Source of the DNA: Pseudomonas sp. BBP2017
GTDB taxonomy: Bacteria; Pseudomonadota; Gammaproteobacteria; Pseudomonadales; Pseudomonadaceae
Length of the DNA stretch: 64,000 nucleotides
NCBI RefSeq assembly: GCF_003024385.1
Contig: NZ_PVZN01000002.1
Location: 248,001-312,000 of the forward strand
Direction: 5' to 3'
The notes under the pieces were generated by a model, which saw nothing but the letters and a program-made list of their open reading frames with translations, was not told where the DNA came from and ran no database searches. The number at the start of each line of letters is the position of its first letter. The stretch's first letter is position 1. Both the position numbers and the translations under genes were made by a program. Positions 41,416-50,731 of this stretch are shown here, in pieces.

Positions 41416-42978
41416 ATGAAATCTGAATACGAGCTGTCCCTCAACGATTACATAGCCATTATCAAGGACCGGGCCCTGCTGTTGGGGGTGAGTATCGTGG
41501 TCATTCTTGCGGTGACCGCTGTGGTTGCGGTTACTGTCCCGCCGATCTATCAGTCGACCGGTACCATTCTGGTGGAATCGCAGCAGATTTCCCCGGAGCT
41601 GGTTTCGGCGAACAACAACAGTTATGCCGATGAGCGTATCGAAGTCATCCGCCAGCGGGTAATGACCCGCGAGAACCTGCTGCGGATCATCGACAAGTAC
41701 AACCTGTTTGCCGACAAGGGCGGGCGCTTCAGCGAGTTCGACAAGATCGACCTGATGCGCAACTCAATTGTGGTGGCCACGCTCAGTACGTTCATCAAAG
41801 GACGTGGAGAGGCGACGGTTGCGTTCAACGTGTCGTTTGAGCACAAGCGCCCGGAGGTTGCCAAAGAGGTTGCCAACGAACTGGTCACGCTGTTTCTCAA
41901 TGAAAACATCAAGCAGCGCACCGAGCGTGCCAGTGAAACAACCGTGTTCCTGACTCAGGAAGCGAACAAGCTGGGCGCCGAGCTGGCCAGCCTGGAGAAC
42001 CAGTTGGCCGACTTCAAGCAAAGCCATGCCAACGCCTTGCCCGAGCATCAGGCGTTGCGCATGGGGATGTTGTCACGTTCGGAGCTCGAGTTCAGGGAAG
42101 TCGATCGCGACTACAAAGCTGCGCAGGAAGAGCTGCGCTATCTTGAGCTGGAGTTGTCTGCCGCCAATGCCGGATTGACCACCAAGGCAGAAGGTGCAAA
42201 ATCCGCAGCTGATCAACCTCAGGACTTGCCCAGCCTCAAGGCGGAGTACACCAGGCTGCTGAGCAAATACACCGACGCGCACCCGGATGTGGTTGCCGTC
42301 AAACGCAAGATTCGGGCGCTTGAAGCCTCCGGCGTGCGTGGCGCTCCGGCTTCTACGGTGAGCCTGGATGTTGCCCGGGTCAGGACCCGGATTGGTGCTG
42401 CCCAGGAACGCATTGCTTCATTGGCCGAGCAAAAGCGCGAACTGGTGAAGAAGATGGAGGGCTATGAGGCGGAAATTCTTGAAGCACCGCAAGTCGAGCG
42501 TGGCCTGGTCACCTTGATGCGTGATCACGACAACGCTCGCAAGAAGTACGAGGAAATCCGTGCCAAGGAAATGGGGGCGAAGATTACCGAAAGCCTGGAA
42601 CAGGAGAACAAAGCCGAACGCTTTGTGCTGCTGGAACCGCCATTGATGCCGGAGAAACCGGTAAAACCGAACCGCAAGAAAATTGCTGCGTTGGGGCTGG
42701 TGCTGGCGCCGGCCGGTGGTGCTGCGTTGGTGATGCTGCTGGAAATGTTGAATCAGCGCGTGCGCGGTGTAGGAGCGCTGGAGAGTGTGGTGGGTCGGCG
42801 CGTGTTGGTGGCCATTCCTTATATTTCCACGCAGGCCGACCTGGCGCAGCGCAAGAAGTGGCGAAAGCTGCTGCTCCTCGCTGGGCTAGTGCTGGTTGCT
42901 ATTCTGATGGTGCTGGTGCACGTGTTCTACATGCCTTTGGATCTTCTGCTATTTAAAGCTATGGCTAGATTTGAATAG
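41416..42978 (+). CDS. polysaccharide chain-length determinant (Wzz/GumC type, EpsF-like)
   Basis: This 520-aa inner-membrane co-polymerase has an N-terminal Wzz domain with helix 1 (about 23-45), a periplasmic stretch with long coiled-coil segments (about 170-270 and 315-410; FLTQEANKLGAELASLENQL), a GNVR-like piece (EILEAPQVERGLVTLMRDHD), the Pro-rich MPEKPVKPNRKK block before helix 2 (about 424-446), and a third hydrophobic span at the very end (about 485-507). There is no fused kinase domain; a separate kinase follows 11 bases later. It sets chain length during polymerisation and export, together with the kinase and export protein. Confidence 0.92.
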   Translation: MKSEYELSLNDYIAIIKDRALLLGVSIVVILAVTAVVAVTVPPIYQSTGTILVESQQISPELVSANNNSYADERIEVIRQRVMTRENLLRIIDKYNLFADKGGRFSEFDKIDLMRNSIVVATLSTFIKGRGEATVAFNVSFEHKRPEVAKEVANELVTLFLNENIKQRTERASETTVFLTQEANKLGAELASLENQLADFKQSHANALPEHQALRMGMLSRSELEFREVDRDYKAAQEELRYLELELSAANAGLTTKAEGAKSAADQPQDLPSLKAEYTRLLSKYTDAHPDVVAVKRKIRALEASGVRGAPASTVSLDVARVRTRIGAAQERIASLAEQKRELVKKMEGYEAEILEAPQVERGLVTLMRDHDNARKKYEEIRAKEMGAKITESLEQENKAERFVLLEPPLMPEKPVKPNRKKIAALGLVLAPAGGAALVMLLEMLNQRVRGVGALESVVGRRVLVAIPYISTQADLAQRKKWRKLLLLAGLVLVAILMVLVHVFYMPLDLLLFKAMARFE

Positions 42979-42989
42979 GGAAAGCAGTG

Positions 42990-43796
42990 ATGGACAGGAT
43001 CACCTCGGTTTTTGGAAAGAATATTCATCCGGTCACCGCGGATGCCTCGCAGGCAGCGGACGTTTTGCCGCCGGCCGGGCAAGCGGAAGTGCCAGGCCAG
43101 TTCGATTATGTGCAAACCAGGGTCGTGCCGTTGCGCGCAGAGCACCTGGAACGCAATCGGATTGTGGCTTACAACAAGAACTCGAACCTGAGTTCGTCGT
43201 TCGACCTGCTGCGCACGCAGGTGCTGCAGAGCATGGAAGAAAATGGCTGGCGCACGCTCGCTATTACCTCACCGACACCTGAAGCGGGCAAGACGGTACT
43301 GGCAATCAATCTGGCAATGAGTATTGCCCATCACACCACCAAGACGGCGTTGCTGGTGGATTTTGACTTGCGCCGCCCCAGGGTCGGGGCAAGTCTGGGA
43401 CTGTCGATGGAAAAGTCGCTCAATGAGCTGCTCTCCAATAAGGCCGGGCTGGAAGAAGTCATGGTCAACCCGACATTGCCGCGTTTTGTGGTGCTGCCGA
43501 CACGCGAGCCCATTCCGCTCTCCACCGAGATGCTGTCGTCTCCGAAGGTGAGCAATCTGATTGGCGAGCTGCGCGAGCGCTACGATTCGCGTATCTGCAT
43601 TTTCGACTTGCCACCTTTGTTGAGTTCCGACGACGCAATCAACGTATTGCCCAAGTTCGACTGTGTGCTGTTGGTGGTGGCTAACGGTTCGAACAACAAG
43701 AAAGAGATCGAAGACTGTATGTACCATCTGGCGACGGCCAATCTGATCGGTACGGTATTGAACAAGGCGGGGCCGCAACCGCGTACTTACTATTAG
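42990..43796 (+). CDS. BY-type tyrosine autokinase (EpsG / CpsD-like)
   Basis: This 268-aa cytoplasmic kinase is the partner of the chain-length protein. Walker A is PEAGKT (97-102, Lys101), Walker A' is VDFDLRRPR (from 123), and the Walker B-like block is ICIFDLPPLLSSDDA. The C-terminus ends RTYY, so the usual tyrosine cluster is reduced to two residues. The stand-alone kinase with a separate membrane activator is the Gram-positive-like split also seen in EpsF/EpsG pairs. It ends the export operon; galE converges from the other strand. An alternative GTG start lies one codon upstream. Confidence 0.9.
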   Translation: MDRITSVFGKNIHPVTADASQAADVLPPAGQAEVPGQFDYVQTRVVPLRAEHLERNRIVAYNKNSNLSSSFDLLRTQVLQSMEENGWRTLAITSPTPEAGKTVLAINLAMSIAHHTTKTALLVDFDLRRPRVGASLGLSMEKSLNELLSNKAGLEEVMVNPTLPRFVVLPTREPIPLSTEMLSSPKVSNLIGELRERYDSRICIFDLPPLLSSDDAINVLPKFDCVLLVVANGSNNKKEIEDCMYHLATANLIGTVLNKAGPQPRTYY

Positions 43797-43813
43797 GTAG
43801 GGTGGGTAAAAGC

Positions 43814-43830
43814 TAAGCCCGCTCCCACCG
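43814..43830. repeat. partial REP element between convergent genes
   Basis: TAAGCCCGCTCCCACCG is the right half of a REP. With the GGTGGG a few bases upstream (43801-43806) it can form a weak stem between the kinase and galE ends. Confidence 0.5.
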
Positions 43831-43848
43831 GGGGGTATAAGGCAGGTA

Positions 43849-44811
43849 TCAGTACCAGGGGTATTGCAGTTCCCAGTGCCAGGCATGACTGACGATCTGT
43901 TCGAGCGATGCAAATTGCGGCTGCCAGCCCAGTACGGCGCTGGCTTTGCTGGCATCCGCCACCAGCCGGGGCGGATCCCCGGCGCGGCGCGAGGCTTCGT
44001 TGGTGATGATCTGGCGACCGGTCACGGTGCAGGCTGTATCTATCACTTGCTGCACTGAAAAACCCAGGCCATTGCCAAGGTTGAACGCGCTGCTTTCGCC
44101 ACCCTTCAATAGATAGTCTACGGCCAGCGAGTGGGCTGAAACCAGATCGCTGACGTGGACATAGTCACGAATACAGGTGCCGTCGGGGGTGTCGTAATCA
44201 CGACCAAAGACAGTGATATCTTTGCGTCGTCCGGCAGCGGCCTGGAGGATCAAAGGCAGCAGGTGGGTTTCCGGTAAATGGCATTCGCCCAACGCTCCCT
44301 CAGGGTCTGCTCCGGCGGCATTGAAGTAGCGTAAGCAGACTGATTTCAGCCCATAGGCGCGGTCGAAGTCCTCGAGTATCTGTTCCACCATCCACTTGCT
44401 GCGTCCATAGGGATTGATCGCCGCCTTGGGATGATCTTCGTCGATCGGGACATACTGCGGGTTGCCATAGACGGCGGCGCTTGAGGAAAAAATCAGGAGG
44501 TTGATACCTGCGCGTACCATCGCCTGCAGCAGTGTCAGCGTTGCCGCCACATTATTCTGGTAGTACTTGGCAGGGTCAGTGACAGACTCGCTCACCTCTA
44601 TAAAGGAGGCGAAGTGCAGTACTGCATCAAACTTATATTCGGCGAACAGGGTATCCAGGGCTCGGCCGTCAGCGATGTCCAGTTCGACCCATCTGACATT
44701 GCGTCGAGTGGGGGCGTTATCGGCGACCAGCACTTCATGACCGGCGCCTGAAAGGTGCTTGACCATGTGCGAGCCGATATAGCCTGCGCCGCCGACAACC
44801 AAAAACTTCAT
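43849..44811 (-). CDS. galE: UDP-glucose 4-epimerase
   Basis: This 320-aa NAD-dependent extended SDR interconverts UDP-Glc and UDP-Gal (possibly the GlcNAc/GalNAc forms). The NAD motif GGAGYIGSHM is at residues 7-16, the catalytic YGRSKWMVE carries Tyr and Lys, SSSAAVYG is present, and the sugar-binding part contains RYFNAAGADPEGALGE, RDYVHVSDL and FNLGNGLGFSV. It is slightly shorter than E. coli GalE but complete. It lies within the exopolysaccharide region and reads together with the hydrolase and ligase genes upstream of it on the minus strand. It likely supplies a galactose-type precursor. Confidence 0.95.
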   Translation of the reverse strand: MKFLVVGGAGYIGSHMVKHLSGAGHEVLVADNAPTRRNVRWVELDIADGRALDTLFAEYKFDAVLHFASFIEVSESVTDPAKYYQNNVAATLTLLQAMVRAGINLLIFSSSAAVYGNPQYVPIDEDHPKAAINPYGRSKWMVEQILEDFDRAYGLKSVCLRYFNAAGADPEGALGECHLPETHLLPLILQAAAGRRKDITVFGRDYDTPDGTCIRDYVHVSDLVSAHSLAVDYLLKGGESSAFNLGNGLGFSVQQVIDTACTVTGRQIITNEASRRAGDPPRLVADASKASAVLGWQPQFASLEQIVSHAWHWELQYPWY

Positions 44812-44879
44812 CCAAACCTCCTGGCATCTGTTGGTGCGCGAGCGGTGCAGTCACTTGTGACTGTAGAAGGCGAACTGGC

Positions 44880-47486
44880 CTATTTCAAGAACAGCCAGTT
44901 GGACATTTGCTGAGCGTCGAAGGTGATCAGGTAACGCCCATCCTGATAGGTCGCGACAAGCTCCTTCATTGGCCCACGTGCCTGGTAGCCGAACAGTTTC
45001 AAGCCCGCAGGTGCTTTGATGCTCAAGCTGCCTTCGAGAGGTTCGACATGAAAAGGCGTCATGTCATCGGCTTTCGGGATCGCCCGGGTGCCCAACGAAA
45101 TCAGCAGCTCCCGCGATTGGCTGAGCGGCTTTGCATCAAGGCTTTGGACCACGACACTGGCGTAGGCATTTTTCACCTGTACCTGAACCTCTGCGAGGCT
45201 GATCGACTTGCCACCAAGCCAGCCGGTGGTGGCTTGTGTCAGCGGTGTGTCGATGGTGTAGAGGCCTTGTTGCCAGTTGCGCTTGAGTTCACCGGTGTCG
45301 CTGGATGACTCCCTGGCGCCGACGTCCAGTAGCGACTGGCCAGGGTCATGCAACACCTGCGCTTGCGGGGCGATGGTGCCTGGCTGTAGCCATGGCAGCT
45401 CCGCTGTTTCGGGCATGGCGATTTGCAGCTTGCCTTTCTCGATGGCGGTACGCAGCAGCACCGAGTTGTTCGCGGTGATGGGCTGGTTGAACAGGGTGTC
45501 AGGTGTTGGTGCGAAGACATAGCGGGTTGTTGCTTCGTGTACGTCTGCGCGACGGTACAGCAAGGCCGCAGCGGGGAGGGTGGCGATCATCGCCGGGTCG
45601 TTGTAGGCGTTCCAGTTGCCCGACCTTATCCACCCGGCGTCGAATGCTTGCTGGCTGTAGGCATATTGCATCAGCGCATCCCAACCCTGGTGGCTGGCGG
45701 TAGCGGCAATATATAGCGGCAGAGAATGGCGGTCGGGGGTGGGGAAGGGTTCTGTGTTCCATTCGGTGACCGTCAGCGGCTTACCCACAACCTGGCCCGC
45801 GGCAAGCCAGTTGATCATGCTGTCGCTGGTCAGCGGGTTCTTCTCCAGCTGTCCGGCGCCGCCGTAGCTGTGCGCGTCGATCACGTCGCCTGCAGTGAGG
45901 GCTGGCAAGGCGCTCAGACCATTGCCACCCCAGGTGCTGGTGGTGGCGATGGGTACCTTCACCCCGATACTGCGCAGGTGTTCGATCATATCGACGTTAA
46001 AGCGCCGCTCCAGATCGTTGAGAAACAGTTTCGACGGGCCATACTCCCAGGCGCGCCAGGTTTGGCCGGCCGACAAGTTGTGGCGGTTGGCAAAGGCCCT
46101 GGCCTCGCCCATGTAGAGTCCACTGTGCTTGGGGACATCTTTGTCCGGCATCAGGACATTGCCAAAGTGCTGGGTGATGTCGTTTTCGTTGGTGATCAAT
46201 ACTGCGGCTATCGCCGGATCGTCTTTATAGGCAAGGCCGGTGAAAGCGTTTACATGGGACAGGTAATCCTCGGTAAAGCGCTTCATCGCTTGCTGGAGCG
46301 TGATGTTCACATAGACATAGCCTTTGAGGCCGGCTCTTCCTCTCTCGTCTTTTGGCAGTTCCTGGAAGCCATAGATGTTGTCGTTGGCAGTGAGGGCGCG
46401 CTCCACGTGCATGTCGAGCCATACATAAATGCCTTCGTCTTTGAGGCACTTGATCCACAAGTCGATTTTCTTCAGCGATGCTGCGCTCAGCTGTTGGCTA
46501 TCCTGGATGGCGTCAGCCTTGCCAAACATGTTCGGGCTGACCCATGGCGAGTCATGGTGGTGCAGGCGTACGAGATTGAAGCCCAGTGCCGACAGGCGTT
46601 TGGCCTGCTGTTTGATCTCCTCGTCGGATGTATTGAAGATCGCATACGCCGACACGTTGGTGCCCCAGAAACGCGCCGGGGTGTTATCGGCAAACAGCAA
46701 CTGCTCGCCGGAAGCTTTGACGAAGCCGCGCTTGCCGGCCGGTTTCTCTGGTGCATTGAGAAATGACAGATCGACCGGCGAGGTTCTCCAGTCGAGCTGG
46801 CCGTCTGGCCATGTGGCGGGGGCTGCCAGGCCGAAACGTTCACTCGGGGTCTGTCCCAGGGCAATGTCACCGGTCAGGTTCAACACCGCTTTGAACTGCT
46901 GGCGACCGGCGGGGATGGAACCCTTGTAGAAGAACGCACGCACTTGTGCACGGTTGCCCTGCTCGAAATACACCTTCGCCAACGCCGGCTCGAAGCGCAT
47001 CTCGAGGCGCCGGCCCTGGCTTTTGCCCCAGGACCAGCCGCGATTGTCGGGTAGCAGAACAGGATCACCCATTTCCCCGGCAATCAGCTCCGGGTCGAAC
47101 TGGAAAACGATGCCGCCTCCCTCAACGTTCGACTGCTGGCTGTGTGCATTGAGGTCGAAGGTCCAGGTCAATGTCTGTGATGACTGCTTCTGGATATCGG
47201 CCTGCAGATCGAAGTCCAGGCTTTTGTTGCGGCCCGACAGCGTATAGCGGTAGGGCGCATTGACCTTGAACGCGGTGGGAAAACCCGTCCAGCCCCAGTC
47301 GGCAGCCCAGAAGTCGAATCTGGAAACCATCGCCGGTCCACCGCCGCGCGTCAGGACGGGAAGTCCATTTTGCTCTTCTACACTGACGGTCCAGTCGCTT
47401 GCCCCGCTGGCCAGCGGCAAGATGGCCAGGCAAACGAATGCCGAAGCCCGCATGAAGGGGCGCAGAACAAGTGAAGTCATTGACAT
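44880..47486 (-). CDS. exported glycoside hydrolase, GH5/clan A-like, multi-domain
   Basis: This is an 868-aa secreted enzyme. A signal peptide (about 1-29, ending LPLASGA) is followed by a beta-rich N-terminal domain (about 30-250). A TIM barrel (about 260-640) opens KASGEQLLFADNTPARFWGT and FNLVRLHHHDSPW. The probable acid/base Glu434 stands in ITNENDI and the nucleophile Glu575 in LTVTEWN, the N-E and E positions of clan A. A beta domain ends the protein. Its ATG overlaps the stop of the polymerase/ligase gene (TAATG), so the two are coupled. It is most likely a periplasmic editing or turnover hydrolase for the polymer made here; cellulase-like specificity is inference only. Confidence 0.85.
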   Translation of the reverse strand: MSMTSLVLRPFMRASAFVCLAILPLASGASDWTVSVEEQNGLPVLTRGGGPAMVSRFDFWAADWGWTGFPTAFKVNAPYRYTLSGRNKSLDFDLQADIQKQSSQTLTWTFDLNAHSQQSNVEGGGIVFQFDPELIAGEMGDPVLLPDNRGWSWGKSQGRRLEMRFEPALAKVYFEQGNRAQVRAFFYKGSIPAGRQQFKAVLNLTGDIALGQTPSERFGLAAPATWPDGQLDWRTSPVDLSFLNAPEKPAGKRGFVKASGEQLLFADNTPARFWGTNVSAYAIFNTSDEEIKQQAKRLSALGFNLVRLHHHDSPWVSPNMFGKADAIQDSQQLSAASLKKIDLWIKCLKDEGIYVWLDMHVERALTANDNIYGFQELPKDERGRAGLKGYVYVNITLQQAMKRFTEDYLSHVNAFTGLAYKDDPAIAAVLITNENDITQHFGNVLMPDKDVPKHSGLYMGEARAFANRHNLSAGQTWRAWEYGPSKLFLNDLERRFNVDMIEHLRSIGVKVPIATTSTWGGNGLSALPALTAGDVIDAHSYGGAGQLEKNPLTSDSMINWLAAGQVVGKPLTVTEWNTEPFPTPDRHSLPLYIAATASHQGWDALMQYAYSQQAFDAGWIRSGNWNAYNDPAMIATLPAAALLYRRADVHEATTRYVFAPTPDTLFNQPITANNSVLLRTAIEKGKLQIAMPETAELPWLQPGTIAPQAQVLHDPGQSLLDVGARESSSDTGELKRNWQQGLYTIDTPLTQATTGWLGGKSISLAEVQVQVKNAYASVVVQSLDAKPLSQSRELLISLGTRAIPKADDMTPFHVEPLEGSLSIKAPAGLKLFGYQARGPMKELVATYQDGRYLITFDAQQMSNWLFLK

Positions 47487-49012
47487 TACCTGGGTTGAAG
47501 GCCAGCACGGGAAACGATTGCGCTCTGGGTGTAGCTGAGCCTGCGTACCATATGGATATACGCCGCGCCCACGCCGGCTACCGACCAGTACACCACGGGG
47601 ATCACAGTGATACTGCTGACGGTAAAAATGATCACCAGTATCCCGGCCAGCGTTGCCAACAGTGACCGCCCAAGTTGTCGCTGTTCATCGCCCTTGTCGG
47701 GGAACGCGCGCATTGCCTTGCGGATCCCCAGCAAAACGCTGAGAAAGAACGCCACGAAAAGCGCCAGCCCGACCAGGCCGGTGCGCAGCGCCAGGCTCAC
47801 GTAGGTATTGACGATATCGATGATGCCTTGGCCTTGAATCATCGATAGCATCTCAGGGGTGTTGCGATAATCGAACGAGCCGAACAAGGGGTTGCGCTGG
47901 ATAACGATCCACGAGTTCTCGAGCAGACGCTGGCGGTAGGTGATGTTCTCTTTTTCCAGGTTGCCCACGAAGGGCAGCAGGTCGAGGACCTTTTCCCCGC
48001 CGGGTGCCAAGGTCAGCAAGGGAATTGCCAGCACACCTGCGAGGGCGAGCAGGGTCAGGCGTCTGACCGCCCCCCTGCCGGTAGCGATGAACGCCGCAAT
48101 GATGATCACGGCACCGATCCACGGGCCACGCGACAGCGGTGCTATCAGTCCGGCAAACAGTAGCAGGGCGCCGAGATAACGCTGCCAGCGACTGCGTACA
48201 TAGCCCTGCACGAACAGGAAAAAGCCGATCGCCACGCTGATGACATAACCCAGGGCAATGGCCTGTCCGGTTGTGGCGCTGGCGCGCAATGAGTTGCCAC
48301 GGCTCAGGTAGTTGGACATGCCCCACTGCACACCCATGGCATCAGTCAGCGCGTTGTACAGCAACCAGTGGCGGGTGAACTCGGCAACGCCGATAAGCGC
48401 CAAGACGAAAGCAGCGAGCACGAAGGCCAGCAGGGCGTCCTTGAAATCACTCAATTCCCTCAGTGCCCGGCTGGCGACGTAATACGGCAGGAACACGTCG
48501 ACGTAGAGATAGAACGCCTGGCGCAAGGTGTCGGTGAGGGTGGTTTCGCGCAGGTACAGCAGGTTTATCAGCACCAGGCCGGCAGCCAATAGCTTGTCGG
48601 GCCAGGTGCGGCCGAAGGCCAGGGTATCGCTCTGTTTGCTCAAGTACAGGGCAGCTGGCAGCAACACAGACAGTGTCAGCAGGCGAACGTGGTTGAGTTC
48701 GAACAGATAGTTGATGACCCCGAAACCGGGGATCTGTACCGACGCCGGCGGGATCGCAAAAAGCAGCAGGAAGAACAGCGCCATGGGGTTGCGTTCGCGT
48801 CGTCCTGCGAGCGTCAGAATGATTGCCGCAGCGCCGGCATACAACCAGAAACTGTGGGAGAGAAAAGCCAGCAGGGTCACGACGAACCACAGGTTGCGTC
48901 GCCGCTTGAAGTCGCGGTACGGAATCAGGTCTGTGGCTGGCCGGCGCGCAAGGATGAAAACGATGCCAGCCAGAAACAGAATGACGATAAGCGCACGAAA
49001 ATGTTCAGGCAT
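47486..49012 (-). CDS. O-antigen ligase / Wzy-like polymerase, multi-pass membrane protein
   Basis: This 508-aa inner-membrane protein has about 12 predicted helices and the large periplasmic loop of the Wzy_C/O-antigen ligase family. Family-type blocks are seen around LIAPLSRGPWIGAVIIIAAF (the R-G-P/S-x-x-G motif) and RQRLLENSWIVIQRNPLFGS, followed by a late helix pair. In this locus it is the only polymerase candidate, so Wzy function is more likely than a ligase role. It leads a minus-strand unit with the hydrolase (TAATG overlap) and perhaps galE. The flippase gene diverges from it 95 bases away. Confidence 0.88.
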   Translation of the reverse strand: MPEHFRALIVILFLAGIVFILARRPATDLIPYRDFKRRRNLWFVVTLLAFLSHSFWLYAGAAAIILTLAGRRERNPMALFFLLLFAIPPASVQIPGFGVINYLFELNHVRLLTLSVLLPAALYLSKQSDTLAFGRTWPDKLLAAGLVLINLLYLRETTLTDTLRQAFYLYVDVFLPYYVASRALRELSDFKDALLAFVLAAFVLALIGVAEFTRHWLLYNALTDAMGVQWGMSNYLSRGNSLRASATTGQAIALGYVISVAIGFFLFVQGYVRSRWQRYLGALLLFAGLIAPLSRGPWIGAVIIIAAFIATGRGAVRRLTLLALAGVLAIPLLTLAPGGEKVLDLLPFVGNLEKENITYRQRLLENSWIVIQRNPLFGSFDYRNTPEMLSMIQGQGIIDIVNTYVSLALRTGLVGLALFVAFFLSVLLGIRKAMRAFPDKGDEQRQLGRSLLATLAGILVIIFTVSSITVIPVVYWSVAGVGAAYIHMVRRLSYTQSAIVSRAGLQPR

Positions 49013-49107
49013 TGGCGATGGGCACCTGTCCCTTGGTGGATGACGGCTAGCATCATGGCTAATTGAAACTATAGTGACTTCTAGCCATTCAGTCAGAGAT
49101 TGAGTTC

Positions 49108-50484
49108 ATGCCGTCGATTGATGTGTCAGCACCGGTGAGCCTCAAAAGACGCGCAATCTGGGCCGGGGCCTGGAACGTGTTGTCGCTGCTGCTATCACAA
49201 GTCCTTCGTTTGGGCGGCAATCTGATCATTGCCCGGCTGCTGGTACCGGAAATGTTCGGTGTGATGGTCATTGCCACCACTGTTTCAGTGCTCCTTCATC
49301 TGCTATCGGATGTCGGTTTACGGCAGAACATTATCCAGAGCCGACGTGGCGACGATCCGCTGTTCCTCAATACCGCCTGGACGGTGCAGATTATCCGCGG
49401 CTTTGTCCTGTTTGCCCTGACCCTGCTGCTGGCCCTCGGCGCCTGGCTTACCCAGCTCGGCAACCTGTGGCCGGCCGGCTCCACCTATGCCGCACCGGAA
49501 CTGCCGTTGGTGCTGGCGGTAACCGGCCTGTCGGCAATCATCTTCGGCTTCCAATCGACAAAGATAGATGTCGCGGTGCGAATTTTCCAACAAAAGCGCG
49601 TGGTGCTGATCGATCTGGCGTCGCAGGTCGTCGGTTTGGTGGTGATGTTGGTGATCGGCTATTTCACCCGCTCGATCTGGTCGCTGGTGATCGCGAGCGT
49701 GGTGGCGTCCCTGGCCAGCACTGTCCTTGGCCACGTGGCGCTGCAGGGGCCGCGTAATCGCCTGCAGTGGGATCGCTCGGCATTGACCGAGCTGGTCAAT
49801 TTTGGACGCTGGATACTGCTGTCGTCGGTAGTGGGCGTGTTGGCCATGTATGGCGACCGCATCTGGTTCGGTGCCAGCATGACCGCGGCGGAGTTGGGCG
49901 TGTACTCGATTGCCGTGCTGATTCTCGGGTCGATCCAGACCGGCCTGATGAAGTTGTTCGGCGCCGTGGCCCTGCCAGCCTTCAGTGAAGCAGCCAGAGA
50001 GGGTGACAGCGAACGCCTGAAGGCGCTGTACATGCGCTTCAAATTGCTGGTTGACCTGGTCACGCTGTTTGCCTGCGGTGTGCTGCTGAGCGCAAGCCCG
50101 ATGCTCATTGGCTGGATGTACGATGAGCGGTATGCCGGTGCAGGCACTATCCTTGCGATATTGTCGCTGTCGTTTCTGGTCTTGCGTTACACCTTGGCGC
50201 ATCAGGTCTGGCTTGCCATGGGACTGACGAAATACCAGGCGATAGACAACATTATCCGGCTAGTCTCGCTATGGGGGCTGCTACCGTTGTTGCTGGCCAT
50301 AGGTGGGGTGAATTACGCGATCTGGGGGGTGGCCTTGCATACCTTCCCGACCCTGGTGCTGATTGTCTACGTCAACCGCAAGCTAGGCATTTTCGACCTC
50401 AAGCGCGAGCTCGCGGTGCTCCCGATTGTGGCCGTCGGGGTGTTATGCGGCGCGCTGGCAACGCGCTTTTTCAACTGGCTTTGA
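49108..50484 (+). CDS. oligosaccharide flippase (MOP family, Wzx-like)
   Basis: This 458-aa inner-membrane transporter moves undecaprenyl-linked repeat units to the periplasmic face. It has about 12-14 helices with the Polysacc_synt layout: an Arg-rich start (SLKRRAIWAGAWNVLSLLLS), VLRLGGNLIIARLLVPEMFG, DVGLRQNIIQ, and a long second half with GVYSIAVLILGSIQTGL and PAFSEAAREGDSERLKALYM. It begins the long plus-strand run of biosynthesis genes and diverges from the polymerase gene. Together with the Wzy-like and Wzz-like proteins it makes the locus Wzx/Wzy-dependent. Confidence 0.93.
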   Translation: MPSIDVSAPVSLKRRAIWAGAWNVLSLLLSQVLRLGGNLIIARLLVPEMFGVMVIATTVSVLLHLLSDVGLRQNIIQSRRGDDPLFLNTAWTVQIIRGFVLFALTLLLALGAWLTQLGNLWPAGSTYAAPELPLVLAVTGLSAIIFGFQSTKIDVAVRIFQQKRVVLIDLASQVVGLVVMLVIGYFTRSIWSLVIASVVASLASTVLGHVALQGPRNRLQWDRSALTELVNFGRWILLSSVVGVLAMYGDRIWFGASMTAAELGVYSIAVLILGSIQTGLMKLFGAVALPAFSEAAREGDSERLKALYMRFKLLVDLVTLFACGVLLSASPMLIGWMYDERYAGAGTILAILSLSFLVLRYTLAHQVWLAMGLTKYQAIDNIIRLVSLWGLLPLLLAIGGVNYAIWGVALHTFPTLVLIVYVNRKLGIFDLKRELAVLPIVAVGVLCGALATRFFNWL

Positions 50485-50536
50485 GGCGTGCCCGGTTAAT
50501 TCTCTCAAAACGACAAATGGCATAGGTCTTGGGATC

Positions 50537-50731
50537 ATGGGGAAGCTTCAGTTTTGTACTCCACTATTAGGTCGCAGGGGCTTTCTGGGCAGTTGTGTGG
50601 TGTTGGGCGTTGGCGGGGCAGTGTTCGGCTTCTCTGCAGGCGTTGCACGCAAACCTGCCGAAAAGACCGGGTTTGTCGTCATCAACGGTTGGGTGTTGCC
50701 CTCTGAGTATTTTCGGAAAGAGCCAACATGA
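50537..50731 (+). CDS. 64-aa Tat-signal mini-protein coupled to the GMC oxidoreductase
   Basis: The 64-residue frame contains a twin-arginine signal (GRRGFLGSCVVLGVGGAVFG) and then only about 30 residues (KPAEKTGFVVINGWVLPSEY). The ATG at 50537 has GGGATC before it, and the stop overlaps the ATG of the GMC gene (ATGA), so it is surely translated with it. Small Tat-signal subunits accompany some membrane-bound GMC dehydrogenases (the gluconate 2-dehydrogenase gamma type), but those are over 150 aa. This could be a short specialised partner that directs or anchors the flavoprotein, or a remnant of one. Confidence 0.75.
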   Translation: MGKLQFCTPLLGRRGFLGSCVVLGVGGAVFGFSAGVARKPAEKTGFVVINGWVLPSEYFRKEPT

